Origin: JBEKTY01 sp049515555
GTDB taxonomy: Bacteria > Planctomycetota > Planctomycetia > Pirellulales > Thermoguttaceae
DNA length: 61,856 nucleotides
NCBI GenBank assembly: GCA_049515555.1
Contig: JBEKTY010000047.1
Coordinates: forward strand, 1-61,856
Direction of reading: 5' to 3'
Part shown: piece by piece, positions 42,542 to 51,262 of the stretch
How the letters are laid out: every line of letters begins with the position of its first letter
Numbering within the stretch: the first letter of the stretch is position 1
Translations under genes and position numbers: made by a program
The notes under the pieces: generated by a model
Told to the model about the DNA's origin: nothing
Databases searched by the model: none
What the model saw: the letters and a program-made list of their open reading frames with translations, nothing else

Positions 42542-45500
42542 GGCTCGGTCCTCCTTCGGCGGGGCCGGCTTCGGTTGGTTGCGCTTCGGCCGGTTGCGCT
42601 GCGGCGGGCGGCGGCGCGGCGGGTGGCGGAGGCGGCGCCTTGGCCGCCGCGCGCGACGCACAGCAGGCCTTCATCGCCTGGCAGGCCAGGGCCATGGCCG
42701 GCCGCAGGCGAAACACGGCCACCACGGCCCAGAACACCAGCACGATGAAGATCGCGGCCGCCAGGGTGCCGTTGAGTACCTGGAGCGAGAAGGTGGGGCA
42801 GAACACGGCCGCCAGGACCAGGGCCACGACCAGGCCGCCGATGGCCATTGCCCGGCCGGCGAAGCGGCTGGGGGTGAGGGCCAGTCCGCCCAGCACGACC
42901 AGGGCGAAGATGAGTCCGCCCAGCGCCGTGCGATCGATAGTGCGGACCGTCAGCGTGGCGTCGGCCGCCGGCCGCAATGTCGAGAACACGTACAGCGTGC
43001 CGTCGGTGTGGAAGGAGTCGGCGGCCGAGCCGGCGCCCTTCACCCCCTCGGCCACCCAGTTGACCAGGGCCTTGTCGTCGTCCTTGTTGTGGGCCACCCA
43101 GCGGCCGTCGCGGCAGAGCCATTGGAACTCCTCGGACCATGGCCCACTGGTGCCCAGCAGGGCTTGTGCGGCGGGCACGAAGACGCACAGCCGCACCTTT
43201 TGCAGGGCCGTATCGTCGGTGAACACCGGCAGCGACAGCCGACGGGCCCCTTGCTGGACCGTGTAGCGGAGCTCCAGCAGTTGCGACTGGTCGGCGCTGG
43301 CGGCCGCGAGGGGGACGACGAACTGCCCCTCGCCGCCGCGTTCCAAGGCCACCGGCTGGCCGTTGATCCGCAGCGGCTCGGTATCGAACTGCGCCCGCTC
43401 GGGCAGGCCCATCGTCAGCCGCTGGCGGGCGCTGCGAATGCGGTACAGGGCCTGCACGGCCAGCTCGCCGGCGGGCGTAATTACCATGCGGACCACGGCC
43501 CGGTCGATGCTCGTCCGCTTCACCTCTTCCAGCTCGTAGCGGGTGACGGTGACGGCGAGCGACCAGTCGTCGTGGAACTCGAAGGCCCGGGCCCCGCCGG
43601 GCACCTCGGCCATCAGGTCCCGCTGGGGGTCTATGGGTCGTAGGCCCTGGGGCTGGCCCGCCTCCTGCACGTCGAGCGTTTCGGCCTTGGCCAGGACGAT
43701 CTGGCCCCAGGCGCGGTCCACCTCGCGGGGCACCAGCCGCGGCACGGCCAGATCGACGCTGCGGCCCACCTCGAGCTTGTCGATCTTCTTTTCCCACACC
43801 AGCTCGATCTTGCCTTCGCCGTGCAGCTCGGCGTCGCCCGTCAGGCTCCAGGCGACCATCTCGTTGGCCAGGTCGGGCTGCGGCGGATCGAGCGTTTTCT
43901 CGCGCACGCCGGGCGTGGTGTTGTGCAGCGTGGCCACCACGTCGGCCGGCACGTCGATCCGCAGCGACTTCACGCCGCTGTACAGGATCGAGTAGAAGAA
44001 CGTGGCCTGGTACTTGATCACCCCTTCCTCGATCCGGCCCACGAGCAATTGGCGGATGGTGACCTGCGGTCGGCGGCGCTCGACGGTCAGCCGCAGCACG
44101 ACCGGCCGCAGCACGACCGGCTCCTGGGTGAATGTATAGGCCAGCACGGGCCGCAGCTCGGCCCGCGTGCGGGCATCGGACGAGGCGGCCGCTTGCGGCT
44201 TCGCCTCGTCGGCCCAGGGCATGCCCTCCAGGGCCTCCTTGAAGGAGACGCTGCGCAGCCCTTCGGCCTTGCCGGGCGTGAGGCGGAGGCTCTCTGGGGC
44301 GTGGATCCGCAGCCGGCCCGTGGCCCGCTCGACCGTACTGGGCACAATCTGCGGCACGGGCAGCGGGATCTCGGCCGTCTTGCCGGGGGCCAGCAGGTTG
44401 GGCTCCTGCAGGTCCTTTTGCAACTGGACCGCCAGGGCCACCCGTCCGGTGGCCTTGCGGGCCAGGTTCACCACCAGGCGGTTCTTCTTCTCGCCTTCGA
44501 GGTGATGGGAATCGACTTCGGCCGCCGCGGTGCCTGGCCCGCCCGGGCCTTGACCGGAACCGGCCGGGATCGAGCGGCCGCGAACCTGGCGGACGTCGAA
44601 GCCCGGGGGCACGTCCAGCTCCAGCTTGAACACGCCGGCCCGCTCGATGGTGTATATCGCCGTGAGGTCCAGCGTCAGCCGCTCGGGTTCCAAGCGGGCC
44701 TCGACCAGCGAGTCGACGGTGATCCGCGGCAGGACCTCCTCGATGCTCAATTCCAGCTCGAAGGGCACGGTGGCATAGCGATAGGAGAAGGCCCAGCCGG
44801 CGGCCCGCAGCGGCGGCGGCAACTCGGCGGCATCGACCTGCAGCAGGCCGGCGGTGCGGGTGGCCTCGGCCCGCAGGCCCGAGCCCACCTGCACGGCCAC
44901 GAAGCCCTGCTGGCGGCCGACGCCCAGGGCCCGAACCACGGGTGCCTTCAGCGTGTCCTGCCGTTTCTGGCCGGCGATCTTCTCCAGCTCGACCGTGATC
45001 TGCTGGGCGGCCTTGGCCGGCTCGAAAAGCTGCACGTCGATCCGCTGCGCGGCGCCGGCCACCGCGGCCGGGGCGGCCGCCGCGATCGACCATTGCCGCA
45101 CGTTGGGGTCGAACACGTTCACCACCTTGTAGTCGGCCGGCACCTCGATGGCCAATTGCGACAACTCGGCCCGGCTGATCGTATAGGCCAGGTTGGTTCG
45201 GGCCCGGGTGACGCCTTCCTGGATCCAGACCTGCTGGTCGGCCTGCACGCTGGCCAGGGGGGCCAGACCGGTGGCGCCCTCGGCCTTGGGAGTCCAGTCG
45301 ATGCGGACCGTGGGCGAGGCCCCCACGAAGGCCAGGATGACGGTCTCGTCGTCGGCCTTCGCGGCCGCCGGTTTTTCCGGGGCCGGCTTCTCGGCCGGGG
45401 CCTTCTCCGCGGCCGGCTTCTCGCTTGCCGGTTTCGCAACCGCCGGTTTCGCGGCCGCCGGTTTCTCCGCCGCAGCCTTTCCCGCCGGGACCTCGGTGGC

Positions 45501-46205
45501 GGCGATCAGCGGGCTGATATTGACCTTTACGCCGGCCTGCGGAATCCGCACCCGCCAGCGGCTGACCGGGGCCTGCGGGGCCTGGAACGAGACGCTGTTC
45601 TGGCCCGGCGAGCGGGTTATCGCCCGGGCGTATTCCAGCCGTAAGACGATCTCCTCCGGCTGTTCGCCCTTCTTCTCGACCAGCAACCGGTGGTCTTCGC
45701 CGGCCCCGCCCAGGATTCGGGCGGGCTGGTCGCCCAGCGTGGCCCGCACCAAGGCCGAATCGGCCAGCCGCAGCGGCACTTCATGCCAGCCCTCGGTCAG
45801 GAGATCGATCTTCACCTGGGCACTTACCTGGACCACGTCTTTGGAGACGGTGGCCTCGTTCTCGGTCTCGGTAATGACCGCGCCGACGGGCGGACGGGGC
45901 TTGGCCGCCGGCCGGGTGCGGTCCTGGGCCGCCCGCCACAGCTCGTCGAACTTCTCGTAAGGCAGGAACACGCCCCGGCCGTGCTTCTCGAACACCTGCC
46001 GCAGCTTCTCGTAGGGGATGTAAATCTCCTGCTCGCGGAGCGAACGATCGGCGACCGCGGCCTTGGCCGACGCAGCCTTGGCGGCCTTCGTCGCCTTGGC
46101 AGCCTTCGCCGGCGGGCTGGAGCCATCTTGGGCCACGGCCGACAAACCGACGACGATCCCGCCGGCCACCACGGCCGGCAACAACATGCGTAGAGTAAGG
46201 TTCAT
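42534..46205 (-). CDS. large secreted membrane-anchored protein, paralogue of the giant module
   Basis: From the ATG at 46205 (GAGG seven bases before) the protein has 1223 residues. A signal peptide (1-25) and an Ala/Lys-rich linker precede the module signature EIYIPYEKLRQVFEKHGRGV and FLPYEKFDELWR at 60-91. The same signature opens both modules of the next gene. A Lys-Pro-Ala-Glu low-complexity linker is near 245-290. Beta-rich domains fill the middle, three or four membrane helices lie near 1090-1180, and a Pro/Ala-rich tail ends it. Function is unknown; an extracellular or periplasmic scaffold is the best guess. The 8-bp overlap shows that the two are made together. Confidence 0.85.
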   Translation of the reverse strand: MNLTLRMLLPAVVAGGIVVGLSAVAQDGSSPPAKAAKATKAAKAASAKAAVADRSLREQEIYIPYEKLRQVFEKHGRGVFLPYEKFDELWRAAQDRTRPAAKPRPPVGAVITETENEATVSKDVVQVSAQVKIDLLTEGWHEVPLRLADSALVRATLGDQPARILGGAGEDHRLLVEKKGEQPEEIVLRLEYARAITRSPGQNSVSFQAPQAPVSRWRVRIPQAGVKVNISPLIAATEVPAGKAAAEKPAAAKPAVAKPASEKPAAEKAPAEKPAPEKPAAAKADDETVILAFVGASPTVRIDWTPKAEGATGLAPLASVQADQQVWIQEGVTRARTNLAYTISRAELSQLAIEVPADYKVVNVFDPNVRQWSIAAAAPAAVAGAAQRIDVQLFEPAKAAQQITVELEKIAGQKRQDTLKAPVVRALGVGRQQGFVAVQVGSGLRAEATRTAGLLQVDAAELPPPLRAAGWAFSYRYATVPFELELSIEEVLPRITVDSLVEARLEPERLTLDLTAIYTIERAGVFKLELDVPPGFDVRQVRGRSIPAGSGQGPGGPGTAAAEVDSHHLEGEKKNRLVVNLARKATGRVALAVQLQKDLQEPNLLAPGKTAEIPLPVPQIVPSTVERATGRLRIHAPESLRLTPGKAEGLRSVSFKEALEGMPWADEAKPQAAASSDARTRAELRPVLAYTFTQEPVVLRPVVLRLTVERRRPQVTIRQLLVGRIEEGVIKYQATFFYSILYSGVKSLRIDVPADVVATLHNTTPGVREKTLDPPQPDLANEMVAWSLTGDAELHGEGKIELVWEKKIDKLEVGRSVDLAVPRLVPREVDRAWGQIVLAKAETLDVQEAGQPQGLRPIDPQRDLMAEVPGGARAFEFHDDWSLAVTVTRYELEEVKRTSIDRAVVRMVITPAGELAVQALYRIRSARQRLTMGLPERAQFDTEPLRINGQPVALERGGEGQFVVPLAAASADQSQLLELRYTVQQGARRLSLPVFTDDTALQKVRLCVFVPAAQALLGTSGPWSEEFQWLCRDGRWVAHNKDDDKALVNWVAEGVKGAGSAADSFHTDGTLYVFSTLRPAADATLTVRTIDRTALGGLIFALVVLGGLALTPSRFAGRAMAIGGLVVALVLAAVFCPTFSLQVLNGTLAAAIFIVLVFWAVVAVFRLRPAMALACQAMKACCASRAAAKAPPPPPAAPPPAAAQPAEAQPTEAGPAEGGPSHG

Positions 46206-46321
46206 GGGAAATCCTCGCAGAATTGCAGACGAAAATATCTCTGGAGCAACCCCATACAAGAGGGGACAGCGGCGGTGCAACCTGATCGCACCGCAGCGGG
46301 GCACCCCGTACCGACCGTTAA

Positions 46322-46433
46322 TTTATACCTTATTCGTCCAGCGATGTGCGGATTGTTCCACCAATCGTTAGACGCCCATGGGGGCGAAAAGTTTCACCGC
46401 CAGCCGCAGGACGAGGCAGACCCTACTATACCA
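46322..46433 (-). promoter_or_regulatory. candidate promoters of the large two-gene operon
   Basis: On the minus strand a TATAAA (46327-46322) lies 116 bases upstream of the ATG, and an extended -10, TGGTATAGT (46433-46425), about 100 bases before that. Neither has a clear -35 hexamer. The rest of the 573-bp gap is taken up by repeats from 46476 on. Confidence 0.35.
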
Positions 46434-46475
46434 CCGATCAGCCGCACCCGCGTGTAACAGGTTGGTAACAAGGCG

Positions 46476-46538
46476 GAGGGATTAGGGATTGGGGAGTTGG
46501 GGATTTTGGGATTTTGGGATTTAGGGATTTGGGGATTG
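46476..46538. repeat. telomere-like (GGGATTT)n array
   Basis: Units GGGATT, GGGGATT, GGGATTTT and GGGATTTA are mixed over about 60 bp. The array directly adjoins element E. Confidence 0.8.
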
Positions 46539-46642
46539 GTTCGGCGCGGGTCTCCCGACCCCGCCGTGGGTGGGACCGAAGGTCTCCGGGGCTCGGGAGA
46601 CCTTCGGTCGGCGATGTGGCTCGGTCGGAGACCGGCCACAAC
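46539..46642. repeat. 104-bp element E (intergenic copy)
   Basis: It begins GTTCGGCGCGGGTCTCCCGA and ends CGGAGACCGGCCACAAC. The copy at 40310-40413 lies in inverted orientation in the giant gene. The internal hairpin is ACCGAAGGTCTCC-ggggct-CGGGAGACCTTCGGT. Confidence 0.9.
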
Positions 46643-46736
46643 AGTGGCTCGGTCGGAGACCGGCCACAACAGGGTCGGAGACCGGCCACAACAGGGTCGG
46701 AGACCGGCCACAACAGGGTCAGAGACCGGCCACAAC
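46643..46736. repeat. 22-bp tandem repeats derived from the end of element E
   Basis: CAGGGTCGGAGACCGGCCAC plus AA repeats three times after a longer first unit with CAGTGGCTCGG. Each unit repeats the last 17 bp of element E. There are no spacers, so it is not a CRISPR array. A half copy of family C follows at 46741-46757. Confidence 0.88.
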
Positions 46737-46778
46737 GTGGGGCCAGCAGTGGCACCCAGCCATGGCGTCGGGGCCGGA

Positions 46779-47855
46779 TCAGCGGCCGGCGACCGGCACC
46801 AGGGGCAGGTCCTTCCAGCGGACCGATTCGTACTGCTCGATCTGGCTGTGGGGGGCCCGGGTGACCTGGGCGGCCGTCTGCGGGGTCTGGTCGATCAGGC
46901 GGAGGCCCCGCTGGTGTCCCAAGACGGCGACCGCCTTGGTCAGGCCGTCGGCGGCCATGCCTTCGGGGGCGACCACGATCACGCGGCAGTGGTCGGTCAG
47001 CCCGACGCCGGTCCGGGGATCGACGACGTGTGAGTACCGCGTCTGGCCGATTTGGAGGAACTGCATGGCGTCGCCGGAAGTGGAGACGGCCACGCGGGCG
47101 AGCACCAGATAGCCGCTGGGCGGGCCGGTGGGTGAGTCCAGGGGCGGAATGCCGACCCGCCAGCCGGGCGCGTCGGGCGGGGGATCGCCCAAGCGGATGT
47201 CGCCGCCGGCCTCGACCATGGCGCGGGTCACCCCGGAGCGGCGGAGGGCGGCCAGGGCCTCGTCCAGGGCATAACCCTTGGCAATGCCGCCCAGGTCCAG
47301 CCGCATGCCCGGCTTCAGGAGCTCGACGGCCTGCCGCTGGGCGTCCAGGCGGAGCAGCCGGTAGCCGACCACGGCCTGGGCCGCCTCGAGCGCGGCCGCC
47401 GAGGGCAATTCGCCCTGACGCCGGGCCCGGCGCCACAGGCGGACCACCGGCCCCACGGTCACGTCGAAGGCCCCTTGCGAGCGGGCCGAAAGCTGCTGAC
47501 TGTAGGCCAGGACCTTCCACAAGTCGGGGCTGACGGGCACGGATTTCCCCTGGCCGGCCGTCTCGCCCAGCCGACGCAGCTCGCTGGTGGCGTCGTAATC
47601 GGACATGATTGCATTCAGGGCGTGGATGCGGTCGAAGGCCGCTCGGGCGGCCTTCGTTGCGGTCGCCGGGTCGGCTGTGTACAATACAACCTTGATCGGC
47701 ACGGCCATTTCCACCTGGTGGAACTCGAACCGGCTCAGGGCCGGCTCGCCGCTGGCCGGGGCCGCGTAGGCCAAAGCCGCCAGCAACCATCCGCTAACCG
47801 TCCTGCCCATCGACATCCCCTGAACAAGCGCTGTGATTTGGCTGGCCGTGCCCAT
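46779..47855 (-). CDS. apbE: FAD:protein FMN transferase ApbE
   Basis: The 358-residue protein has a signal peptide after an alternative start (MGRTVSGWLLAALAYA). The catalytic domain has MSDYDATSELRRLG near 85, VTVGPVVRLWR near 130, LDLGGIAKGYALDEAL near 190, VEAGGDIRLG near 216 and the metal-binding STSGDAMQF and HVVDPRTG near 255-285. ApbE attaches FMN to a Thr/Ser of exported flavoproteins such as RnfG or NqrC. No such partner is in the window. Possible starts are 47855, 47816 and 47810; the first has GGGGAG supplied by the neighbouring repeat. Confidence 0.92.
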   Translation of the reverse strand: MGTASQITALVQGMSMGRTVSGWLLAALAYAAPASGEPALSRFEFHQVEMAVPIKVVLYTADPATATKAARAAFDRIHALNAIMSDYDATSELRRLGETAGQGKSVPVSPDLWKVLAYSQQLSARSQGAFDVTVGPVVRLWRRARRQGELPSAAALEAAQAVVGYRLLRLDAQRQAVELLKPGMRLDLGGIAKGYALDEALAALRRSGVTRAMVEAGGDIRLGDPPPDAPGWRVGIPPLDSPTGPPSGYLVLARVAVSTSGDAMQFLQIGQTRYSHVVDPRTGVGLTDHCRVIVVAPEGMAADGLTKAVAVLGHQRGLRLIDQTPQTAAQVTRAPHSQIEQYESVRWKDLPLVPVAGR

Positions 47856-47980
47856 CTAACTCCCCAAATCCCCAAATCCCTAACTCCCTAACTCCCCCAA
47901 ATCCCTAAATCCCCAAATCCCCAAATCCCCAAATCCCTAAATCCCTCAACCCCTTAACCCCTTAGCCCCTCAACCCCTCC
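47856..47980. repeat. telomere-like (CCCTAAAT)n array filling a divergent promoter region
   Basis: On the plus strand CCCCAAAT, CCCTAAAT, CCCTAACT and CCCTTAAC units follow each other across 125 of the 138 bp between apbE and the SUMF1-domain gene, which are transcribed away from each other. No -35/-10 pair is visible in it. Confidence 0.88.
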
Positions 47981-47993
47981 TCACGAGGCCTCA

Positions 47994-49163
47994 ATGATTA
48001 GAGTAACCTGCTTCCGACGTGCATGGCAACCGTTGTTGCCGGCTGTCCTGGGCGCGATGATCGCCGTCTGTTACGGAGCCGACTCGAACGATCCGAAGCA
48101 GATCGCCTTGCAGAAGGCGGCGATGATCGCCGCGCCGACCCCCGCCTGGCTGCCCAAGCCGGTAATCGAGATTCCCGAGGCCACGGCGGCCGACGCGGCC
48201 GGGATGCAGCGTTACACGGAGAAGATCCCCGGCACCGAGATGAAGTTCGACATGCTGCCGATTCCCGGCGGCAAGTTCCTGATGGGCAGCCCCAAGGGCG
48301 AGAAGGGCCACAAGGCCGACGAAGGCCCGCAGCACGAGGTGGCCATCGACCCGTTCTGGATGGAGAGCCACGAGGTTACCTGGGACGAGTACGAGCTGTG
48401 GGGGCTGGGACTGGATCGCCAGCGCCGCGAGCTGAACAAGATCGCCACGACCGAGCGCGACAAGGTGGTCGACGCGGTGGCCATTCCCACCAAGCCCTAC
48501 GCCGACATGACCTTCGGGATGGGCAAGGAGGGCTACCCGGCCGTCTGCATGACGCAGTTCGCGGCCAAGGTGTACTGCAAGTGGCTGTCGGCCAAGACGG
48601 GCCGTTACTATCGGCTGCCGACCGAAGCGGAGTGGGAATACGCCTGCCGGGCGGGCAAGCAGACGGCCTACAGCTTCGGCGACGACGAGGCTAAGCTCAA
48701 AGATTACGCCTGGTTCACCGACAACAGCGACGACAAGTATCACAAGGTGGCCACGAAGAAGCCCAACGCCTGGGGCCTGTACGACATGCAGGGCAACGTG
48801 TCGGAATGGGTGGTCGATCAGTACGTGGCCGGCTTCTACAAGAAGTTCGAGGGCCAGGTGACGGAGAACCCGCTGTCGCCGCCCACGACCGAGTTTGGCC
48901 GGGTGGTGCGGGGCGGCTCGTGGGACGACGACGCCCAGCGGTGCCGCGCGGCGGCCCGCCGCTTCTCGGTCAAAGACTGGAAAAAACAAGACCCCCAGAT
49001 CCCGCAGAGCATCTGGTACCTGACCGACGCGAATTTCGTGGGCTTCCGCGTGGTGCGGCCCTTCCGGGTGCCCACGGCCGAGGAGGCCAAGCGGTACGAA
49101 GTCGACGAGGACCAGCTAACCGCGTACAAGGACTACGTGGACGCCCAAGCCAACAAGCAGTAG
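47994..49163 (+). CDS. exported SUMF1/formylglycine-generating-enzyme-fold protein
   Basis: The 389-residue protein has a signal peptide (AWQPLLPAVLGAMIAVCYGA) and a SUMF1 fold from about residue 80: IPGGKFLMGSPKGEKGHKAD, HEVAIDPFWMESHEVTWDEY, YYRLPTEAEWEYACRAG, NAWGLYDMQGNVSEWV and VVRGGSWDDDAQRCRAAARR, ending NFVGFRVVRPF. True formylglycine-generating enzymes carry a pair of active-site cysteines in the segment after RGGSW; here that segment has only one Cys, so sulfatase activation is unlikely. Members without the pair often bind or modify other targets. GAGG lies five bases before the ATG. Confidence 0.87.
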   Translation: MIRVTCFRRAWQPLLPAVLGAMIAVCYGADSNDPKQIALQKAAMIAAPTPAWLPKPVIEIPEATAADAAGMQRYTEKIPGTEMKFDMLPIPGGKFLMGSPKGEKGHKADEGPQHEVAIDPFWMESHEVTWDEYELWGLGLDRQRRELNKIATTERDKVVDAVAIPTKPYADMTFGMGKEGYPAVCMTQFAAKVYCKWLSAKTGRYYRLPTEAEWEYACRAGKQTAYSFGDDEAKLKDYAWFTDNSDDKYHKVATKKPNAWGLYDMQGNVSEWVVDQYVAGFYKKFEGQVTENPLSPPTTEFGRVVRGGSWDDDAQRCRAAARRFSVKDWKKQDPQIPQSIWYLTDANFVGFRVVRPFRVPTAEEAKRYEVDEDQLTAYKDYVDAQANKQ

Positions 49164-49181
49164 CGGCCGCACGGGGGCGGC

Positions 49182-50855
49182 TCACACCCGCTGGCGGAGC
49201 CGGCCGGCCAGCCGCTCCAGGGCCTGACTGGCGTCGGCCGGATCGAGGCGGACGTGGAGCAGGCTGGGGCCGGAGCGGTCGGCCAATGCGGCCCGCAGGG
49301 CCCCATCGAACTCGCCCTCGGTGCGCACCTCGTAGCCCGTGCCGCCGCCGAGCACCGCCGGCAGCTTGTGGTACTGCCAGGGCTGCACGTCGTTGAAGGC
49401 GTGCACGCCGGCGTGCAGCCAGCGCTCGGTGCCGTAGCCGCGGTTATCGAGCACGATCACCAGGGGGTGGAAGCCGTAGCGGACGGCCGTGGAGAGCTCC
49501 ATGCCGGTCATCTGGAAGGCCCCGTCGCCCACCAGCACGATGGGCCGCAGATCGGGGCGGGCCACCATCACGCCCAGCGCCGCCGGGACGGCGAAGCCCA
49601 TCGAGGCGTAATAGGCCGGGGCCAGGTACTCCGTCTGGCGATGGATCACCAGGTCGCTGGAGGCGAACAGGGCGTCGCCCGGATCGGCGATCACCACCGT
49701 GGTTTCGTCCAAGGCCTGGTTCAGTCGGGCGATCAGGCGGCGGATGGTGATGGGCTGCTCGGGCCGCAGTTGGAAGACCTCGTCGAAAGCGCCCGGCCGG
49801 GCCGGCAGCGCCCGCGGCGGGACCTTCAGCTTGGCGGCGATCAGCCCCTCGATGAAGTCGCCCAGCAGCACGCCCTCGTAGTGATGCCGGCTGATCCGCA
49901 GGGTCTCGCTGGTGGCGTCGATGCACTTGGCGGGGTCCAGTTGGGCCGTGTAGATGCCGAGGTTGATGTCGGTCATGAAGGCCCCCAGCAGGAGCACGCA
50001 ATCGCTGGATTCGACGAAGCGGGTGACCTCGTCGCGGCCCATGGCCCCCTCGTACAGGCCGGCGAACAGCGGGTGCCGCTCGCTGACCACGCTCTTGCCG
50101 AGAATGGTGCTGACCATGGGAATGCCCGCCCCTTCGGCCAAGGCCAGCAGCCGCTCCTGCAGGCCGAAGCGATGGATCTCCACGTCGGCGATAATGACCG
50201 GGGCGCGGCTCTCGGCGATGCGGCGGACGGTCTCGGCCACGGCCTCGGCCAGGGCGTCGGGATCGCTGGCCGGGGCGCGGATGGTGCTCGTGTACGGCCC
50301 TTCCGGTACGGCGTGGACCATGTCCCGCGGCAGCTCGATGTAGCCCGGCCGCTTGTAGCGGACCACCGCCTCCAGCACCCGATCGATCCGCCGGAAAGCG
50401 CTCTGGGGGTCCAACAGCACGGCATCGGCGCCGCACAGCTTGTGAAAGACCTCGGCCTGGGTCTGGAAATCCTTCACCTTGTGGTGCAACAGGGGGTTCT
50501 TGATCCGCTCGCCCACGCCCGGCGCCCCGCTGATGACCACTACCGGCGATTTCTCGGCATACGCCCCGGCGATGGAATTGCACAGGCTCAAGCCGCCGAC
50601 GCAATAGGTGACGCAGACCGCGCCGATGCCGTTGACGCGGGCGTAGGCGTCGGCGGCGAACCCGGCGCAGTCCTCCCGCGTGCAACCCACCAGGCGCAGC
50701 GGGCTTTTCTCGAGCATGGCGAAGAAGGCCAGCACGTAATCGCCCGGAATGCCGAACACGTCGCGAACGCCGTAGTCCGCCAGCCGCCGGATCAGGTACT
50801 CGCCCACCGAGAGCCCCGCGACCGGCCCGCCCCCGTCAACTGTGCTGCTGGTCAA
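49182..50855 (-). CDS. thiamine-diphosphate 2-keto-acid decarboxylase (pyruvate/indolepyruvate decarboxylase type)
   Basis: The 557-residue enzyme has the three ThDP domains. The catalytic Glu is in GCTREDCAGFAADAYA near 60. The double histidine of decarboxylases is in LLHHKVKDF near 123, which separates it from acetolactate synthase. The cofactor motif GDGAFQMTGMELSTAVRYGF continues to the DNRGYG of the GDG-N(24-28)-NN signature, here DN instead of NN. It would turn a 2-keto acid (pyruvate, phenylpyruvate or indolepyruvate) into the aldehyde and CO2. PheA in the same window makes phenylpyruvate, but the genes are 32 kb apart. The ATG/GTG start region is preceded by a family D repeat. Confidence 0.88.
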   Translation of the reverse strand: MTSSTVDGGGPVAGLSVGEYLIRRLADYGVRDVFGIPGDYVLAFFAMLEKSPLRLVGCTREDCAGFAADAYARVNGIGAVCVTYCVGGLSLCNSIAGAYAEKSPVVVISGAPGVGERIKNPLLHHKVKDFQTQAEVFHKLCGADAVLLDPQSAFRRIDRVLEAVVRYKRPGYIELPRDMVHAVPEGPYTSTIRAPASDPDALAEAVAETVRRIAESRAPVIIADVEIHRFGLQERLLALAEGAGIPMVSTILGKSVVSERHPLFAGLYEGAMGRDEVTRFVESSDCVLLLGAFMTDINLGIYTAQLDPAKCIDATSETLRISRHHYEGVLLGDFIEGLIAAKLKVPPRALPARPGAFDEVFQLRPEQPITIRRLIARLNQALDETTVVIADPGDALFASSDLVIHRQTEYLAPAYYASMGFAVPAALGVMVARPDLRPIVLVGDGAFQMTGMELSTAVRYGFHPLVIVLDNRGYGTERWLHAGVHAFNDVQPWQYHKLPAVLGGGTGYEVRTEGEFDGALRAALADRSGPSLLHVRLDPADASQALERLAGRLRQRV

Positions 50856-50880
50856 TCGACGACCTCCATTTGCCTTGCAT

Positions 50881-50939
50881 ATGTATCCGGCACACTCCGT
50901 GTGCCGCCGGCCGACGGCACACGGAGTGTGCCGGATACA
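50881..50939. repeat. dispersed hairpin element, family D (full copy)
   Basis: ATGTATCCGGCACACTCCGT and the complement are separated by only a few bases (CCGGCCGA). It starts about 25 bp upstream of the decarboxylase start. Confidence 0.88.
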
Positions 50940-51083
50940 GTTATTTCGCCCCAGTTCCTAAAGGGACAACGCGCGGTCCCCTCTCCCTCCGGGAGAGGGT
51001 TAGGGTGAGGGGAATTGCGTACGCGTCCCACCGCAGTCACAGGCAATTATACCGTGCCGGCCGGCGCGGGGTGTTGCATGCAT

Positions 51084-51154
51084 ATTGGGTGCCACTGCTG
51101 GCTTGCCCAGCAGTGTGAGAGGCACTGCTGGACAAGCCAGCAGTGGCACCCAAT
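51084..51154. repeat. dispersed hairpin element, family C (full copy)
   Basis: ATTGGGTGCCACTGCTGGCT and its mirror with 7 bases (TGAGAGG) between the two hairpins. This is the cleanest copy of the family in the window. Confidence 0.9.
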
Positions 51155-51262
51155 CCAGGCACCCTGCCGCCTGGTGCCGCGGCGGCCGACAGCGGCCGCG
51201 GCGGGGGTTGACCGGCGGGATAACTTCTGTCATGCTCGTCCTGAAATAGCTTCAACCACGCG

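Larger units (their letters stand above)
50856..51262. other. 407-bp divergent spacer made largely of repeats
   Basis: It holds family D (50881-50939), half of family B (50975-51013) and a full family C (51084-51154). A perfect TATAAT on the minus strand at 51046-51051 could start a transcript to the decarboxylase, with the D and B hairpins in its leader; the -35 match is poor. TTGACC at 51208-51213 may belong to the threonine aldolase gene, but its -10 is weak. Confidence 0.6.

Noticed and set aside
41379..43643. 754-codon plus-strand frame
   Set aside because: It crosses the junction of the two giant genes in antisense, and its composition is Ser/Arg-rich and shadow-like.
46643..46736. CRISPR array
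   Set aside because: The 22-bp units are directly tandem with no spacers and no cas genes are present.
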